Shown here in pieces: positions 7,678 to 16,269 of a DNA stretch of 64,000 nucleotides (position 1 is the first letter of the stretch; every line of letters begins with the position of its first letter). The DNA comes from Micromonospora coerulea (GTDB taxonomy: Bacteria; Actinomycetota; Actinomycetes; Mycobacteriales; Micromonosporaceae): assembly GCF_016598485.1 (NCBI RefSeq), contig NZ_JAEMUW010000010.1, forward strand, positions 124,001 to 188,000, in the 5' to 3' direction. The notes beneath the pieces were generated by a model that worked only from the letters and a program-made list of their open reading frames with translations, ran no database searches and was not told where the DNA came from. The position numbers and the translations under genes were made by a program.

Positions 7678-8972
7678 GCGCGGTCGCCTGGGCGGCAGTG
7701 GCCGTCTTCACCGTCGCCTACGTCCTCATCGCCACCGAGAAGGTCCACCGGGTCGCCGCCGCGCTGGGCGGGGCGGCGGTGATGTTCCTGATCGGCGCCA
7801 CCGACACCGAGCACGCGTTCTTCTCCGAGCGGGCCGGCATCGACTGGAACGTCATCTTCCTGCTGGTCGGCATGATGCTGATCGTCGCCGTGTTCAAACG
7901 CACCGGCGGTTTCGAGTACGTCGCCGTGTGGGCCGCCAAGCGGGCCCGGGGCCGACCCTTCCCGGTGATGGTGATCCTCGTGCTCATCACCGCCGTGGCG
8001 TCGGCGGCCCTGGACAACGTCACCACCGTGCTGCTCATCGCCCCGGTGACGTTCCTGGTCTGCGAACGCCTCGGCGTGCCGGCGGTCCCGTTCCTGATCG
8101 CCGAGGCGATGGCCTCGAACATCGGCGGCACCGCCACCCTGGTCGGCGATCCGCCGAACATCATCATCGCCAGCCGGGGCGGGCTGACGTACAACGACTT
8201 CCTGGTTCACCTCGCCCCGTTCATCGTGCTGCTGCTGATCGTGTTCCTGGGCCTGTGCCGGGTGCTGTTCCGCCGGGCGTTCCGGTACGACCCGGACCGC
8301 GCGGCGCAGATCGCCACGCTGCGCGAGGCCGATGCGATCCGCGACCGACGCCTGCTCGCCCTGGGGCTGGCCGTGCTCGGCGCGGTCACCGCCGCGTTCG
8401 TCCTGCACACCACCCTGCACCTGGAACCAGCGGTGGTCGCCCTGCTCGGCGGCCTGCTGCTGCTCGCCCTGTCCCGGCTCGACGCCGGCGAGGTCAGCCG
8501 CGACGTCGAATGGCCCACCCTGATCTTCTTCGCCGGGCTGTTCGTGATGGTCGGCGCCCTGGTCAACACCGGCGTCGTCGAGCAGATCTCCCGCGCCGCC
8601 ATCGGGGCCACCGCCGACCGACTCCTGCCCGCCTCGATGCTGCTGCTCTGGGGGTCGGCGGCCCTGTCGGCGATCGTGGACAACATCCCCTACGTCGCCA
8701 CCATGAGCCCGGTCGTCGCCGACCTGGTCCACGCCCAGGGCGACACCGACCAGTCCCGGGTGCTCTGGTGGGCCCTCGCCCTCGGCGCCGACCTCGGCGG
8801 CAACGCCACCGCCGTCGGCGCCTCCGCCAACGTCGTCGTCCTCGGCCTCGCCGAACGGGCCGGCCACAAGATCACCTTCTGGCAGTTCACCAAGTACGGC
8901 CTCGTGGTCACCCTGGTCACCGTCGGGCTGTCCATGCCGTACCTGTGGCTGCGCTACTTCGTGCTCGCCTGA
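7674..8972 (+). CDS. ArsB/NhaD-type ion permease (SLC13/ion-transporter superfamily)
   Basis: The 432-residue polytopic membrane protein has about 11-12 helices. It carries the superfamily hallmarks 'SAALDNVTTVLLIAP', 'SNIGGTATLVGDPPNI' and, in the second half, 'GSAALSAIVDNIPY' and 'GADLGGNATAVGASANVV'. Related proteins are arsenite exporters or NhaD Na+/H+ antiporters; the ion cannot be decided from sequence. The GTG at 7674 overlaps the CBS stop codon. Its 3' end overlaps the convergent antiporter gene by 19 bp (8954-8972). It shares with that antiporter and the ABC exporter a conserved leader element, suggesting a common signal. Confidence 0.88.
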   Translation: MSAVAWAAVAVFTVAYVLIATEKVHRVAAALGGAAVMFLIGATDTEHAFFSERAGIDWNVIFLLVGMMLIVAVFKRTGGFEYVAVWAAKRARGRPFPVMVILVLITAVASAALDNVTTVLLIAPVTFLVCERLGVPAVPFLIAEAMASNIGGTATLVGDPPNIIIASRGGLTYNDFLVHLAPFIVLLLIVFLGLCRVLFRRAFRYDPDRAAQIATLREADAIRDRRLLALGLAVLGAVTAAFVLHTTLHLEPAVVALLGGLLLLALSRLDAGEVSRDVEWPTLIFFAGLFVMVGALVNTGVVEQISRAAIGATADRLLPASMLLLWGSAALSAIVDNIPYVATMSPVVADLVHAQGDTDQSRVLWWALALGADLGGNATAVGASANVVVLGLAERAGHKITFWQFTKYGLVVTLVTVGLSMPYLWLRYFVLA

Positions 8973-10216
8973 CCCTCGTTCCCGTCGCCCGGGTGGCCCG
9001 GCCGCTCGACGGCACGGGCCCGCTGTACCCGGCGCAGCAGCCCGTGCCAGTTCGGGGTCTCCCGGCTGTCGTCGAAGGCCCGGGCGACCACCACGTCGGT
9101 CGACGAGTGCGCCAGGATCGAGATCACGATCGTCAAAGCCACCAGATGGAACACCTCGTCCGCGGCGGCGATGCCGGACTCCAGCACCAGCAGCCCGTAG
9201 ACCACCGAGGCGAACCCCTTCGGCCCGAACCACATCGCGGCGGCCTGCTCCCGCAGGCTCAGCCCGGAGCGCAGAAACGAGATCCACAGTGCGACCGGCC
9301 GGGCCAGGATGATCGCCAGGACGGCGAACACCCAACCGGCCCAGGAGATCTCACCCAGGAACTCCACCGAGATGAGTGCCCCGAAGACCAGCAGCGCGCC
9401 CAGCTTCAGCAGCTCGGCGACGTTCTCCCCGAAGTGTTCGAAGGCGGCCCGCTCCCGCGGCCCGAACGTGGCCACGGTGATCCCCGCGGCGAACGCGGCC
9501 AGGAACAGGTTGCCGTGGGTGACCTTGCCCAGCGCCAGCACCAGCAACCCGATCGCCACCCCGTTGAGCGGCGCGTACGCCGCCGAGGCGGCGAACCAGC
9601 GGGTCCGCTCCAACGCGATCGCCGCCAGCGGCACCAGCACGCCGATCAGCAATCCGACGGCGAGTTCGTTGGCCAGCTCCCCCAGATGCAGGTCGTGCGA
9701 GCCGGCAGCGACGGCCAGGAAGAGCACGACGAACGGCAGGGCCAGGCCGTCGTTGACACCGGACTCCACGTTGAGCAGATGCCGCAGCCGGCCCGGCACC
9801 TTGTCGTTTCCGACCAGCGCGGCAGCGAACACCGGGTCGGTCGGGGCGAGGATCGCGCCGATCAGCAGCGCCTCCGGCCAGTCCAGCCCCGCGACGTAGT
9901 GGGCCAGCACCGCCGTCACCAGGAGGGTCAACGGCAGCCCCCAGCCCAACGCCCGGCCGGGCAGCCGCCACGCCGAGCGCAGGTCGGCCCAGCCGACCCG
10001 CATGCCGTCGGTGAACAGCACCGCGAACAACGCCAGCTCGGCCAGCTGCGCCACGATCGGCGAGTCGGCCCGCAGCTGCAGTACCCCGGTGGTGTCCTCG
10101 CCGAGCACGAACCCGGCGACCAGGAACAGCGCCGCGGTGGACAGGATGGTGCGGTGGGCCAGCGCCGACACGAGCACGGCAGCCAACAGGACGACGGCGA
10201 AGCACAGCAGCAACAC
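8954..10216 (-). CDS. CPA1-family cation:proton antiporter (NhaP-like)
   Basis: The protein is 420 residues with 12-13 predicted helices. Family motifs are 'GAILAPTDPVFAAAL' and 'LLNVESGVNDGLALPFVVLF', the latter holding the ND pair expected in the ion site of CPA1 exchangers. It should swap Na+ or K+ for H+ across the membrane. The GTG at 10216 is chosen because GGAGGA precedes it by 7 nt; an in-frame GTG at 10237 would put this site inside the gene. It is transcribed alone from a TATGAT promoter through a leader that carries the shared 19-nt element. The C-terminus is a short charged tail without a regulatory domain. Confidence 0.9.
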   Translation of the reverse strand: MLLLCFAVVLLAAVLVSALAHRTILSTAALFLVAGFVLGEDTTGVLQLRADSPIVAQLAELALFAVLFTDGMRVGWADLRSAWRLPGRALGWGLPLTLLVTAVLAHYVAGLDWPEALLIGAILAPTDPVFAAALVGNDKVPGRLRHLLNVESGVNDGLALPFVVLFLAVAAGSHDLHLGELANELAVGLLIGVLVPLAAIALERTRWFAASAAYAPLNGVAIGLLVLALGKVTHGNLFLAAFAAGITVATFGPRERAAFEHFGENVAELLKLGALLVFGALISVEFLGEISWAGWVFAVLAIILARPVALWISFLRSGLSLREQAAAMWFGPKGFASVVYGLLVLESGIAAADEVFHLVALTIVISILAHSSTDVVVARAFDDSRETPNWHGLLRRVQRARAVERPGHPGDGNEGQASTK

Positions 10217-10293
10217 GGGTACATCCTCCGGGGGCACGGGTCATCACGGTGCCGACCAGACTTCCCGGCGCTCCACGGATCCCGGCGATCATA
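10217..10293 (-). promoter_or_regulatory. Promoter and 5' leader with conserved 19-nt element, copy 2
   Basis: On the minus strand a perfect TATGAT -10 box (10293-10288) precedes a leader of about 64 nt. The core GCCGGGAAGTCTGGTCGGC (10269-10251) is identical to copy 1. Downstream come TGACCCG (10243-10237) and CCCCCGGAGGA, the ribosome site of the antiporter. CCGGG in the core could pair with CCCGG at the ribosome site, which would hide it. The TGACCCG block and CCGGAGG are also present in copy 3. Confidence 0.65.
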
Positions 10294-10383
10294 GCGGTGC
10301 TGGGCGCCGGTCACGACTCCCCCGGAACGCGGCCGGGCGGCCCGCCCCGATCCGGCGGCTGTCAAGGGGTTGACGCGACCCAG

Positions 10384-10451
10384 TACGGTGGCCGGTGGTG
10401 CGCCGGGAAGCCTGGTCGGCAGTCGTGACCCGCTGTCGACCGGAGGCACCC
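10384..10451 (+). promoter_or_regulatory. Promoter and 5' leader with conserved 19-nt element, copy 3
   Basis: TGTCAA (10360-10365), an 18-bp spacer and TACGGT (10384-10389) make a plausible promoter starting near 10397, giving a leader of about 55 nt. The core GCCGGGAAGCCTGGTCGGC (10402-10420) differs from copies 1 and 2 at one base (T to C). It is followed by TGACCCG (10426-10432) and the CCGGAGG ribosome site of the ABC ATPase gene, as in copy 2. Confidence 0.65.
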
Positions 10452-11339
10452 ATGGCCGCACCCGCCATCCGCACCCACCAGCTGACCAAACGCTACGGAG
10501 CCCTGCTGGCCCTCGACGGGCTGGACCTGAGCGTGCCGGCCGGTGAGGTCTTCGGCTTCCTCGGCCCGAACGGCGCCGGCAAGTCCACCACGATCCGGCT
10601 GCTGCTCGGCCTGGCCCGCCCCACCGCCGGCCAGGCGTGGATCTTCGACACGGACGCGGCCGACGTTGCGACCGCCCACCGGCTGCTGGCGTACGTGCCG
10701 GCGGACGTGGCGCTGTGGCCGCAGCTCACGGGCGCAGAAACCCTGGGCCTGCTCGCCGCCACCGGGCCGGGCGTCGACCGGGCCTACCGGGACGAGCTCG
10801 TGGACCGCTTCGACCTCGACCTGTCCAAGCCCGCCCGCACCTACTCCACCGGCAACCGGCAGAAGGTGGCGCTGATCGCCGCGTTCTCCACCCGCGCGCC
10901 GCTGCTGGTCCTCGACGAGCCCACCAGCGGACTCGACCCGCTGATGGAACTGCAGTTCCGCCGCGCCGTGGCGGCCGCTCGCGACAACGGCCAGACCGTT
11001 TTCCTCTGCTCCCACCAACTCGCGGAGGTCGAGGCGGTCTGCGACCGGGTGGCCATCCTGCGGGCGGGCCGGCTGGTCGACGTCGCCACCGTGCCCGAAC
11101 TGCGCCGGCTGCACCGCACCGAGGTGGCTGCCCACTTCGCCGGCCCCGTACCCGACCTGCACAACCTGGTTGGTGTCGACAATGTCACGCAGGCCAGCGG
11201 CTCGGTGCGCTTCACCCTGACCGGACCGCCCGCGCCCGCGCTCGCCGCCCTGGCTGCTGCCGACCTCACCGCCCTCAGCGTCCGGGAGCCGAGCCTGGAG
11301 GAGATCTTCCTCGACTACTACGGCGAGGCGACCCGATGA
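10452..11339 (+). CDS. ABC transporter ATP-binding protein (drug/antibiotic or cation exporter type)
   Basis: The protein is 295 residues: an ABC ATPase with Walker A 'GPNGAGKST' (residues 38-46), Walker B 'LLVLDEPTSGLDP', and a switch histidine in 'FLCSHQLAEVEAVCD'. The signature is 'YSTGNRQKV', a variant of the usual SGG motif that is common in this exporter subfamily. A C-terminal region of about 75 residues follows the ATPase. The ATG lies after CCGGAGG, and the stop overlaps the permease start (ATGA). Relatives export polyketides such as ionophores (tetronasin-resistance type) or act in NatAB-like Na+ efflux. The substrate is unknown. Confidence 0.9.
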   Translation: MAAPAIRTHQLTKRYGALLALDGLDLSVPAGEVFGFLGPNGAGKSTTIRLLLGLARPTAGQAWIFDTDAADVATAHRLLAYVPADVALWPQLTGAETLGLLAATGPGVDRAYRDELVDRFDLDLSKPARTYSTGNRQKVALIAAFSTRAPLLVLDEPTSGLDPLMELQFRRAVAAARDNGQTVFLCSHQLAEVEAVCDRVAILRAGRLVDVATVPELRRLHRTEVAAHFAGPVPDLHNLVGVDNVTQASGSVRFTLTGPPAPALAALAAADLTALSVREPSLEEIFLDYYGEATR

Positions 11340-12946
11340 CCAGCAGCACGCTGTCCGCAGTCGCCGCCGGGAGCGCGGTCACCCGTCTCGCCGTGCGTCA
11401 GGTCCGACGCGGCGCGCTCGTCATACTTGCCGTGACGGTCGGCATGTCGACGCTGGTCGCCGCCACCTATCTCAGGACCGTCGGCGCCGGGCTCGACGCC
11501 GGCGCGCTCGCCGCCCTGGCCCGCAACCCGGCGATCCGGACGCTGTTCGGCGAGCCGGTCGCGCTCGACACCGCCGGCGGGTTCACCGTCTGGCGCACCG
11601 GCACCGTGCTCGCCGTCCTGCTGTCGGTGTGGGGGGTCCTCACCACGACCCGCGTCACCCGCGGCGAGGAGGACACCGGCCGGTGGGACCTGCTGCTCGC
11701 CGGCCGGCCGACCCGGCCGGCGCTGCTCGGCCGGCACCTCGCGGTCCTGACGGCCGCGATGGCCCTGATCGGGGTCACGCTGTCCGCGGCACTGATCGCG
11801 GCCGGCACCCCGCCTCGCGGAGCGCTGCTGCACGCCACCGGGTTGGTGCTGACGGGCACCCTCGCCGTCGCGGCGGCGGCCGTGGCCGCGCAGGTCTTCC
11901 CCGCCAGAGCCGGCGCCACGGGGGCGGCCCTGGGTTTCCTCGGTGTCGGGTTGCTGGCGCGGATGGTCGGCGACGGTGTGCCCGTCCTCGGCTGGCTGCG
12001 CTGGCTGCCCCCGTACGGGCCGCTCGCGCTGACCCGGCCCTATCGCGACGACCGGTGGGCGCCGCTGCTCGTCCTCGTCCTCGCCAGCATCGTCCTGGCC
12101 GGTGCGGCCCTCGCCCTGGCCGAACGGCGGGATGTCCGCGACGGCCTGCTCCGACCGGCGACCGGCCGACCGCCCCGCCGGTGGCTGCTCCATTCGGTGG
12201 CGGCCTTCGCCGCCCGCCGAACGCTGGGTCCGCTTGCCGGCTGGTCGGCCGGAATCGGGGCGTATTTCCTGCTGATCGGCCTGCTCGCCGACTCCATGAC
12301 CGGGTTCCTCGCCGACAACCCCCGCTTCGCCGACCTCGCCGGGCAGGCAGGCTTCGCCGGCCTCGGCACCGTCCGCGGCTACACCGCCACCCTGTTCGCC
12401 CTGCTCGCCGTACCGGTCGGCGCCTTCGCCGCCGTCCGCCTAGCCGCGCTCGCCGCGGCCGAGGCCAGCGGGCGGCTGACCCTGCTGCTCGCCGGCCCGG
12501 TCACCCGTACCCGGCTGAGCTACGCCGAGGTGGCCATCACCGCGGTCGGCATGGCGGTCCTCGTCACCGTGGCGGCTGTGGCGACCTGGCTCGGTGCGAC
12601 GATCGTGGGTGCGGACCTGGCGCTGCCCGCCGCCCTCGCCGGCACCTGGAACGTCCTGCCGGTCGCGTCGCTCGGCGTCGGGGCCGCGGTCCTGGCTCTC
12701 GGCCGCGCGCCGCACGCGGTGACCGCCGTGGGCCTGGTACCCACCGCCGGCGGTTTCCTGCTCAAGGTCGTCGCCGACAGCGTCGAAGCCCCGGCCTGGG
12801 TGAGCGGGCTGTCGCCGTTCGCGCATCTCGCCGCCGTGCCCGCCGCGGGCCCGGACTGGCCGGCGGCGGCCGTCATCTCGGCGCTGGCAGGTGTGGCGGT
12901 GTTGGTCGGCGCGTGGGGCTACCGGCGTCGCGATCTACACGTCTGA
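11336..12946 (+). CDS. ABC-2 type exporter permease
   Basis: The 536-residue integral membrane protein has roughly 12 hydrophobic segments in two similar halves. The conserved loop 'TRVTRGEEDTGRWDLLLAGRP' in the first half is mirrored by 'LAAAEASGRLTLLLAGPVTRT' in the second. This duplicated layout is typical of exporters related to tetronasin and other polyketide-antibiotic resistance permeases (COG3559 type). It is translationally coupled to the ATPase through ATGA and is the last gene of the operon. It belongs to the set of transport units headed by the 19-nt leader element. Substrate is unknown. Confidence 0.88.
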   Translation: MTSSTLSAVAAGSAVTRLAVRQVRRGALVILAVTVGMSTLVAATYLRTVGAGLDAGALAALARNPAIRTLFGEPVALDTAGGFTVWRTGTVLAVLLSVWGVLTTTRVTRGEEDTGRWDLLLAGRPTRPALLGRHLAVLTAAMALIGVTLSAALIAAGTPPRGALLHATGLVLTGTLAVAAAAVAAQVFPARAGATGAALGFLGVGLLARMVGDGVPVLGWLRWLPPYGPLALTRPYRDDRWAPLLVLVLASIVLAGAALALAERRDVRDGLLRPATGRPPRRWLLHSVAAFAARRTLGPLAGWSAGIGAYFLLIGLLADSMTGFLADNPRFADLAGQAGFAGLGTVRGYTATLFALLAVPVGAFAAVRLAALAAAEASGRLTLLLAGPVTRTRLSYAEVAITAVGMAVLVTVAAVATWLGATIVGADLALPAALAGTWNVLPVASLGVGAAVLALGRAPHAVTAVGLVPTAGGFLLKVVADSVEAPAWVSGLSPFAHLAAVPAAGPDWPAAAVISALAGVAVLVGAWGYRRRDLHV

Positions 12947-13013
12947 GGGTCCGCCGGATGCGCGGCGGCGAGCTGAGCGGAACGCAGCTGGGCCCGGGCC
13001 GTGGCCGCGAATT

Positions 13014-13145
13014 CATCCGCTGCCGCGTGTCCTCCCCCCGCTTGGTCACCATGCCGGCCGCGGCCAGGAGGCACGCGGACATGACGGCGCCGAGCAGCAG
13101 GTGGTAGCCGCCGTTGTGGAGCAGGATGGCGGCGGCCAGCGGTGT
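13014..13145 (-). pseudogene. Possible membrane-protein remnant in a 385-bp gap
   Basis: The gap between the ABC permease and the gene at 13332 has no convincing intact gene. On the minus strand about 44 codons read as a hydrophobic stretch followed by a basic end ('TPLAAAILLHNGGYHLLLGA', then 'AAAGMVTKRGEDT'), which resembles the last helix of a transporter of the MFS type. No start codon or upstream part of such a gene is present, so this is at most a decayed tail. The rest of the gap shows only the promoter of the next gene. Confidence 0.25.
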
Positions 13146-13331
13146 GCGTTGGCTTTGGATGCACCGGGCCGACCAGACCGACGGGCGGGACCGCTCGCAT
13201 GGTCCGCGTTGGCTGCCGTGTCGATCCGCGCATCCAGAGTCGAGCCGCCGCAGCCTGCTCTCGTACTGACCGATGTGCGCACGCCGCGCCGAGCCGGTTC
13301 GATGTCGGTGCGGGTTCCTACACTCCCGGCC

Positions 13332-13724
13332 ATGGCGACGGTGAGTTTCGTGGACGAGACAACAGCAGGTGATCGCAGCGAGGCGTGGCATCTGGAGATC
13401 TTCGAGGAGCGGCTGACGCTGCGTGAGGTCATCCGCCGCCGCGTCTTTCAGGAGGTCGCCGAGTACCACGCTCGACAGCCGGAGGTCTTCCACGGGCTCG
13501 TACAGCCAGGCGACACCGAGCGGACGCTCAACGGCTGGCGGCTGCCCAAGCATCGGCGGGTCGACGCCGAGGAGCAGTTCAGCCGCGCCGTCGAGGCATT
13601 CGGGCGCAACGGGTTCGTGGTGCTCGTCGACGATCGTCAGATCGAGGACCTCGACTCCGAGATCGAGCTGCGCAACGGCACCGAGATCTCCTTCCTCAAG
13701 CTCGTCCCGCTGGTCGGTGGCTGA
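13332..13724 (+). CDS. Small protein coupled to the DUF4132 gene
   Basis: The 130-residue soluble protein ('MATVSFVDETTAGDRSEAWHL') has a basic helical middle with 'LTLREVIRRRVFQEVAEY' and a beta-rich end 'NGFVVLVDDRQIEDLDSEIELRNG'. I do not recognise a named family. A TACACT hexamer (13319-13324) lies exactly 7 nt before the ATG, so the mRNA is probably leaderless. Its TGA overlaps the ATG of the DUF4132 gene, implying coupled translation and probably a shared complex. Function is not assigned. Confidence 0.75.
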   Translation: MATVSFVDETTAGDRSEAWHLEIFEERLTLREVIRRRVFQEVAEYHARQPEVFHGLVQPGDTERTLNGWRLPKHRRVDAEEQFSRAVEAFGRNGFVVLVDDRQIEDLDSEIELRNGTEISFLKLVPLVGG

Positions 13725-16003
13725 TGTCCATCGCCTCCGCGGACACCCGGTACCTGCAGATCCTCGCGTCCCGACTCATGTCGCGGCAGCCGCCCGAGCA
13801 GCAGCGGGCTGCCGCTACCGACGTCGGCATGTTCCTGGAACACCTGGGTGGCTCGTGGTCCTGCTGGGATGGCGACGACTTCGCCGCGCTGCTCAGGCTC
13901 GCCCAACAGTCCGGTGTCCCGGTGCCGGGGGCGACGGTGGCGACCGCCCGGCGCACCGTGCTGACGCACGAGTACCACGCTGGGGAGCTGACCACGGTGG
14001 CCTCCACTTTGGAGCGGCCCGTGCTCAATCCCGGCGAGGCGTGGGCCGACGCCGTGCTGGACGCGCTGCCCGCCGCCGGCGAGGGTTGGCCCGAGCTGCT
14101 GGCGCACGCGCTGACCGCCACCGCCGGCAAACCGACGGCCCGCTGGACCGCGCGGGGGCGCACCCTGCTCGCCGAGGTGGGCGCCGCGGCGTACCGGGAG
14201 AGGGTGGTCGGGTGGCTGGCTCTGGTCGGCCGGCCGCGCACCCTGCCGGTGCAGGGCGGTTACTGGGGGTACGACGTCGGGCAGGCGTACGACCCGTTCA
14301 ACGCGATCGCGCTGCGCGGGCTGCTCTGGCTGCTGCCGTCGGCCGTCAGCGAGGACGACGCCGACGTCGCCCGGGCGCTCGGTGCGCTGGTGGAGACGTC
14401 GCTGCGTAGGGTGGCCGGGCTCGGGCCGCGCAACCCGAAGATCGCCAATGCGGCCGTCCACGCGCTCACCGAACTCGACGGGGAGCAGGCGCTGGCCCAG
14501 CTCGCGCGGTTGGTCAGCCGGGTCACGTACAAGGGGACGCTCAACCAGCTCAACGCGGCCCTGGACCGGCGTGCGTCGGCGCTCGGGCTCTCCCGGGACG
14601 AGGTCGAGGAGTTGGCCGTGCCCACGTACGGGCTCAGCGCAGTGGGCCTGCGGGTGGAGCCCCTGGGCGACGTCACGGCCGAGCTGACCGTCACCGGCCC
14701 CACCGTCCAGCTGGCCTGGCGGACTGCCGCCGGTCGGTTGGTGAAGTCGACGCCGGCCGCGGCCCGTCGGGACCACCCCGACGAGGTACGCGACCTGAAG
14801 GCGGCCGCCAAGGACATGGAGAAGATGCTGGCCGCGCAGGCCGAGCGCCTCGACCGGCAGTTCCTCGCCCAACGCACCTGGTCGTACGGGTCCTGGCGGC
14901 TCCGCTACCTCGACCACCCGCTGGTCGGCACGGTGGCCCGCCGACTCATCTGGCTGATCGACGGGACACCCTGCGGCTGGGCGGACGGGGCGTTGCGCAC
15001 CGTCGACGACGCTCCCGTCTCCCCCGCCGACGACGCGGTCGTGACGCTCTGGCATCCGATCGGCCGGCACGTCGACGAGGTGGTGGCCTGGCGGGCGTGG
15101 CTGGAGCGGCACGCGGTGGTGCAGCCCTTCAAGCAGGCACACCGGGAGGTCTACCTGCTCACCGCTGCCGAGGAACGCACCGGGGTCTACTCCAACCGGT
15201 TCGCCGCGCACGTGCTGCGTCAACACCAGTTCCACGCCCTCGCGGCGATCCGCGGCTGGCGCAACAAGCTGCGGCTGATGGTCGACGACACCTACCCGCC
15301 CGCAACCCGGGAGCTGCCCGGCTGGGGGCTGCGCGCCGAGTTCTGGGTGGAGGGCATCGGCGACGAGACCACCGGGGCGGGCGCGTACCTGCGCCTGAGC
15401 ACCGACCAGGTGCGCTTCTATCCGGTCGCGGCACCGGAGAACAACACCCAGGCCGGCGAGGGCCGCTACACGCAGTGGGTGCCGATGGGCGAACGGCCCG
15501 TCGACCCGCTGCCGCTGGACCGGATCCCGCCGCTGGTGTTCAGCGAGGTGATGCGCGACGTCGACCTGTTCGTCGGTGTGGCCAGCGTTGGCAACGACCC
15601 CACCTGGCAGGACGGCGGACCGGCCGGCAGGTACCGCGAGTACTGGCAGTCCTACAGCTTCGGCGAGCTGTCAGCCACCGCCGAGACCCGTCGCGATCTG
15701 CTGACCCGGCTGGTGCCCCGGCTCGCGGTGGCCGACCGGTGCGCCCTCGACGGGCGCTTCCTGACCGTCCGGGGCGACCTGCGCACCTACAAGATTCACC
15801 TGGGTTCCGGGAACATCCTGATGACACCAAACGACCAGTACCTCTGCATCGTTCCCAAGCAGACGGTCGGCACCACCGACGGACAGGTGTTCCTGCCGTT
15901 CGAGGGCGACCGGATGCTCGGGGTGATCCTGAGCAAGGCGCTGCTCCTGGCCAGGGACAGCACGATCAACGACCCCACCATTGTCTCCCAGATCCGGCGC
16001 TGA
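13724..16003 (+). CDS. DUF4132 domain protein
   Basis: The protein is 759 residues. The N-terminal half is a run of alpha-helical, HEAT-like segments ('NAAVHALTELDGEQALAQLA'). The DUF4132 region begins near residue 320 with 'VQLAWRTAAGRLVKSTPAA' and continues through 'RTWSYGSWRLRYLDHPLVG' and 'RRLIWLIDG'. The C-terminal part includes 'EVMRDVDLFVGVASVGNDP'. DUF4132 proteins include E. coli MolR-like and YehI-like proteins and often travel with WGR, SWIM or MoxR/VWA genes; their chemistry is unknown. It is the second gene of a two-gene operon with a 1-nt overlap. No other member of such a system is adjacent, although a SWIM gene occurs at 55274. Confidence 0.82.
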   Translation: MSIASADTRYLQILASRLMSRQPPEQQRAAATDVGMFLEHLGGSWSCWDGDDFAALLRLAQQSGVPVPGATVATARRTVLTHEYHAGELTTVASTLERPVLNPGEAWADAVLDALPAAGEGWPELLAHALTATAGKPTARWTARGRTLLAEVGAAAYRERVVGWLALVGRPRTLPVQGGYWGYDVGQAYDPFNAIALRGLLWLLPSAVSEDDADVARALGALVETSLRRVAGLGPRNPKIANAAVHALTELDGEQALAQLARLVSRVTYKGTLNQLNAALDRRASALGLSRDEVEELAVPTYGLSAVGLRVEPLGDVTAELTVTGPTVQLAWRTAAGRLVKSTPAAARRDHPDEVRDLKAAAKDMEKMLAAQAERLDRQFLAQRTWSYGSWRLRYLDHPLVGTVARRLIWLIDGTPCGWADGALRTVDDAPVSPADDAVVTLWHPIGRHVDEVVAWRAWLERHAVVQPFKQAHREVYLLTAAEERTGVYSNRFAAHVLRQHQFHALAAIRGWRNKLRLMVDDTYPPATRELPGWGLRAEFWVEGIGDETTGAGAYLRLSTDQVRFYPVAAPENNTQAGEGRYTQWVPMGERPVDPLPLDRIPPLVFSEVMRDVDLFVGVASVGNDPTWQDGGPAGRYREYWQSYSFGELSATAETRRDLLTRLVPRLAVADRCALDGRFLTVRGDLRTYKIHLGSGNILMTPNDQYLCIVPKQTVGTTDGQVFLPFEGDRMLGVILSKALLLARDSTINDPTIVSQIRR

Positions 16004-16059
16004 CCACCGGGCCCCGGGAGACGGCCGAGCCGCCGGCTCCGTGTCCTGCCGATCTTGTA

Positions 16060-16180
16060 GCGGTGGCGTTGACTGTGCGCCGGTGCGACCTCGCATCCTC
16101 CGACGCGGTCGTCCCGCCGTAGACCCGGGCGCGGGTTGGCCTCGACGGTCTTCGGGCTGACGAACAGACGCGGGATGCAT
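16060..16180 (-). pseudogene. LuxR-type helix-turn-helix remnant
   Basis: On the minus strand within the 266-bp gap the sequence reads 'RLFVSPKTVEAN' and then, after a frame change, 'RARVYGG', closely matching the recognition helix of LuxR/NarL-type regulators (normally S-P-K-T-V-E-x-x-L-x-x-V-Y-x-K-L). The downstream frame reads 'VAPAHSQRHRYKIG', like a typical domain end. No receiver domain or start is present and at least one frameshift is needed, so this looks like a decayed C-terminus. Confidence 0.4.
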
Positions 16181-16269
16181 CGGAGGCCGTGCGGTGCGTA
16201 CAGTTCCGGGTCGGACTTGGGGTGGGCCGGGTAGATCCGGCGCAGGAAATGGGACGAGACAGCGACGGC

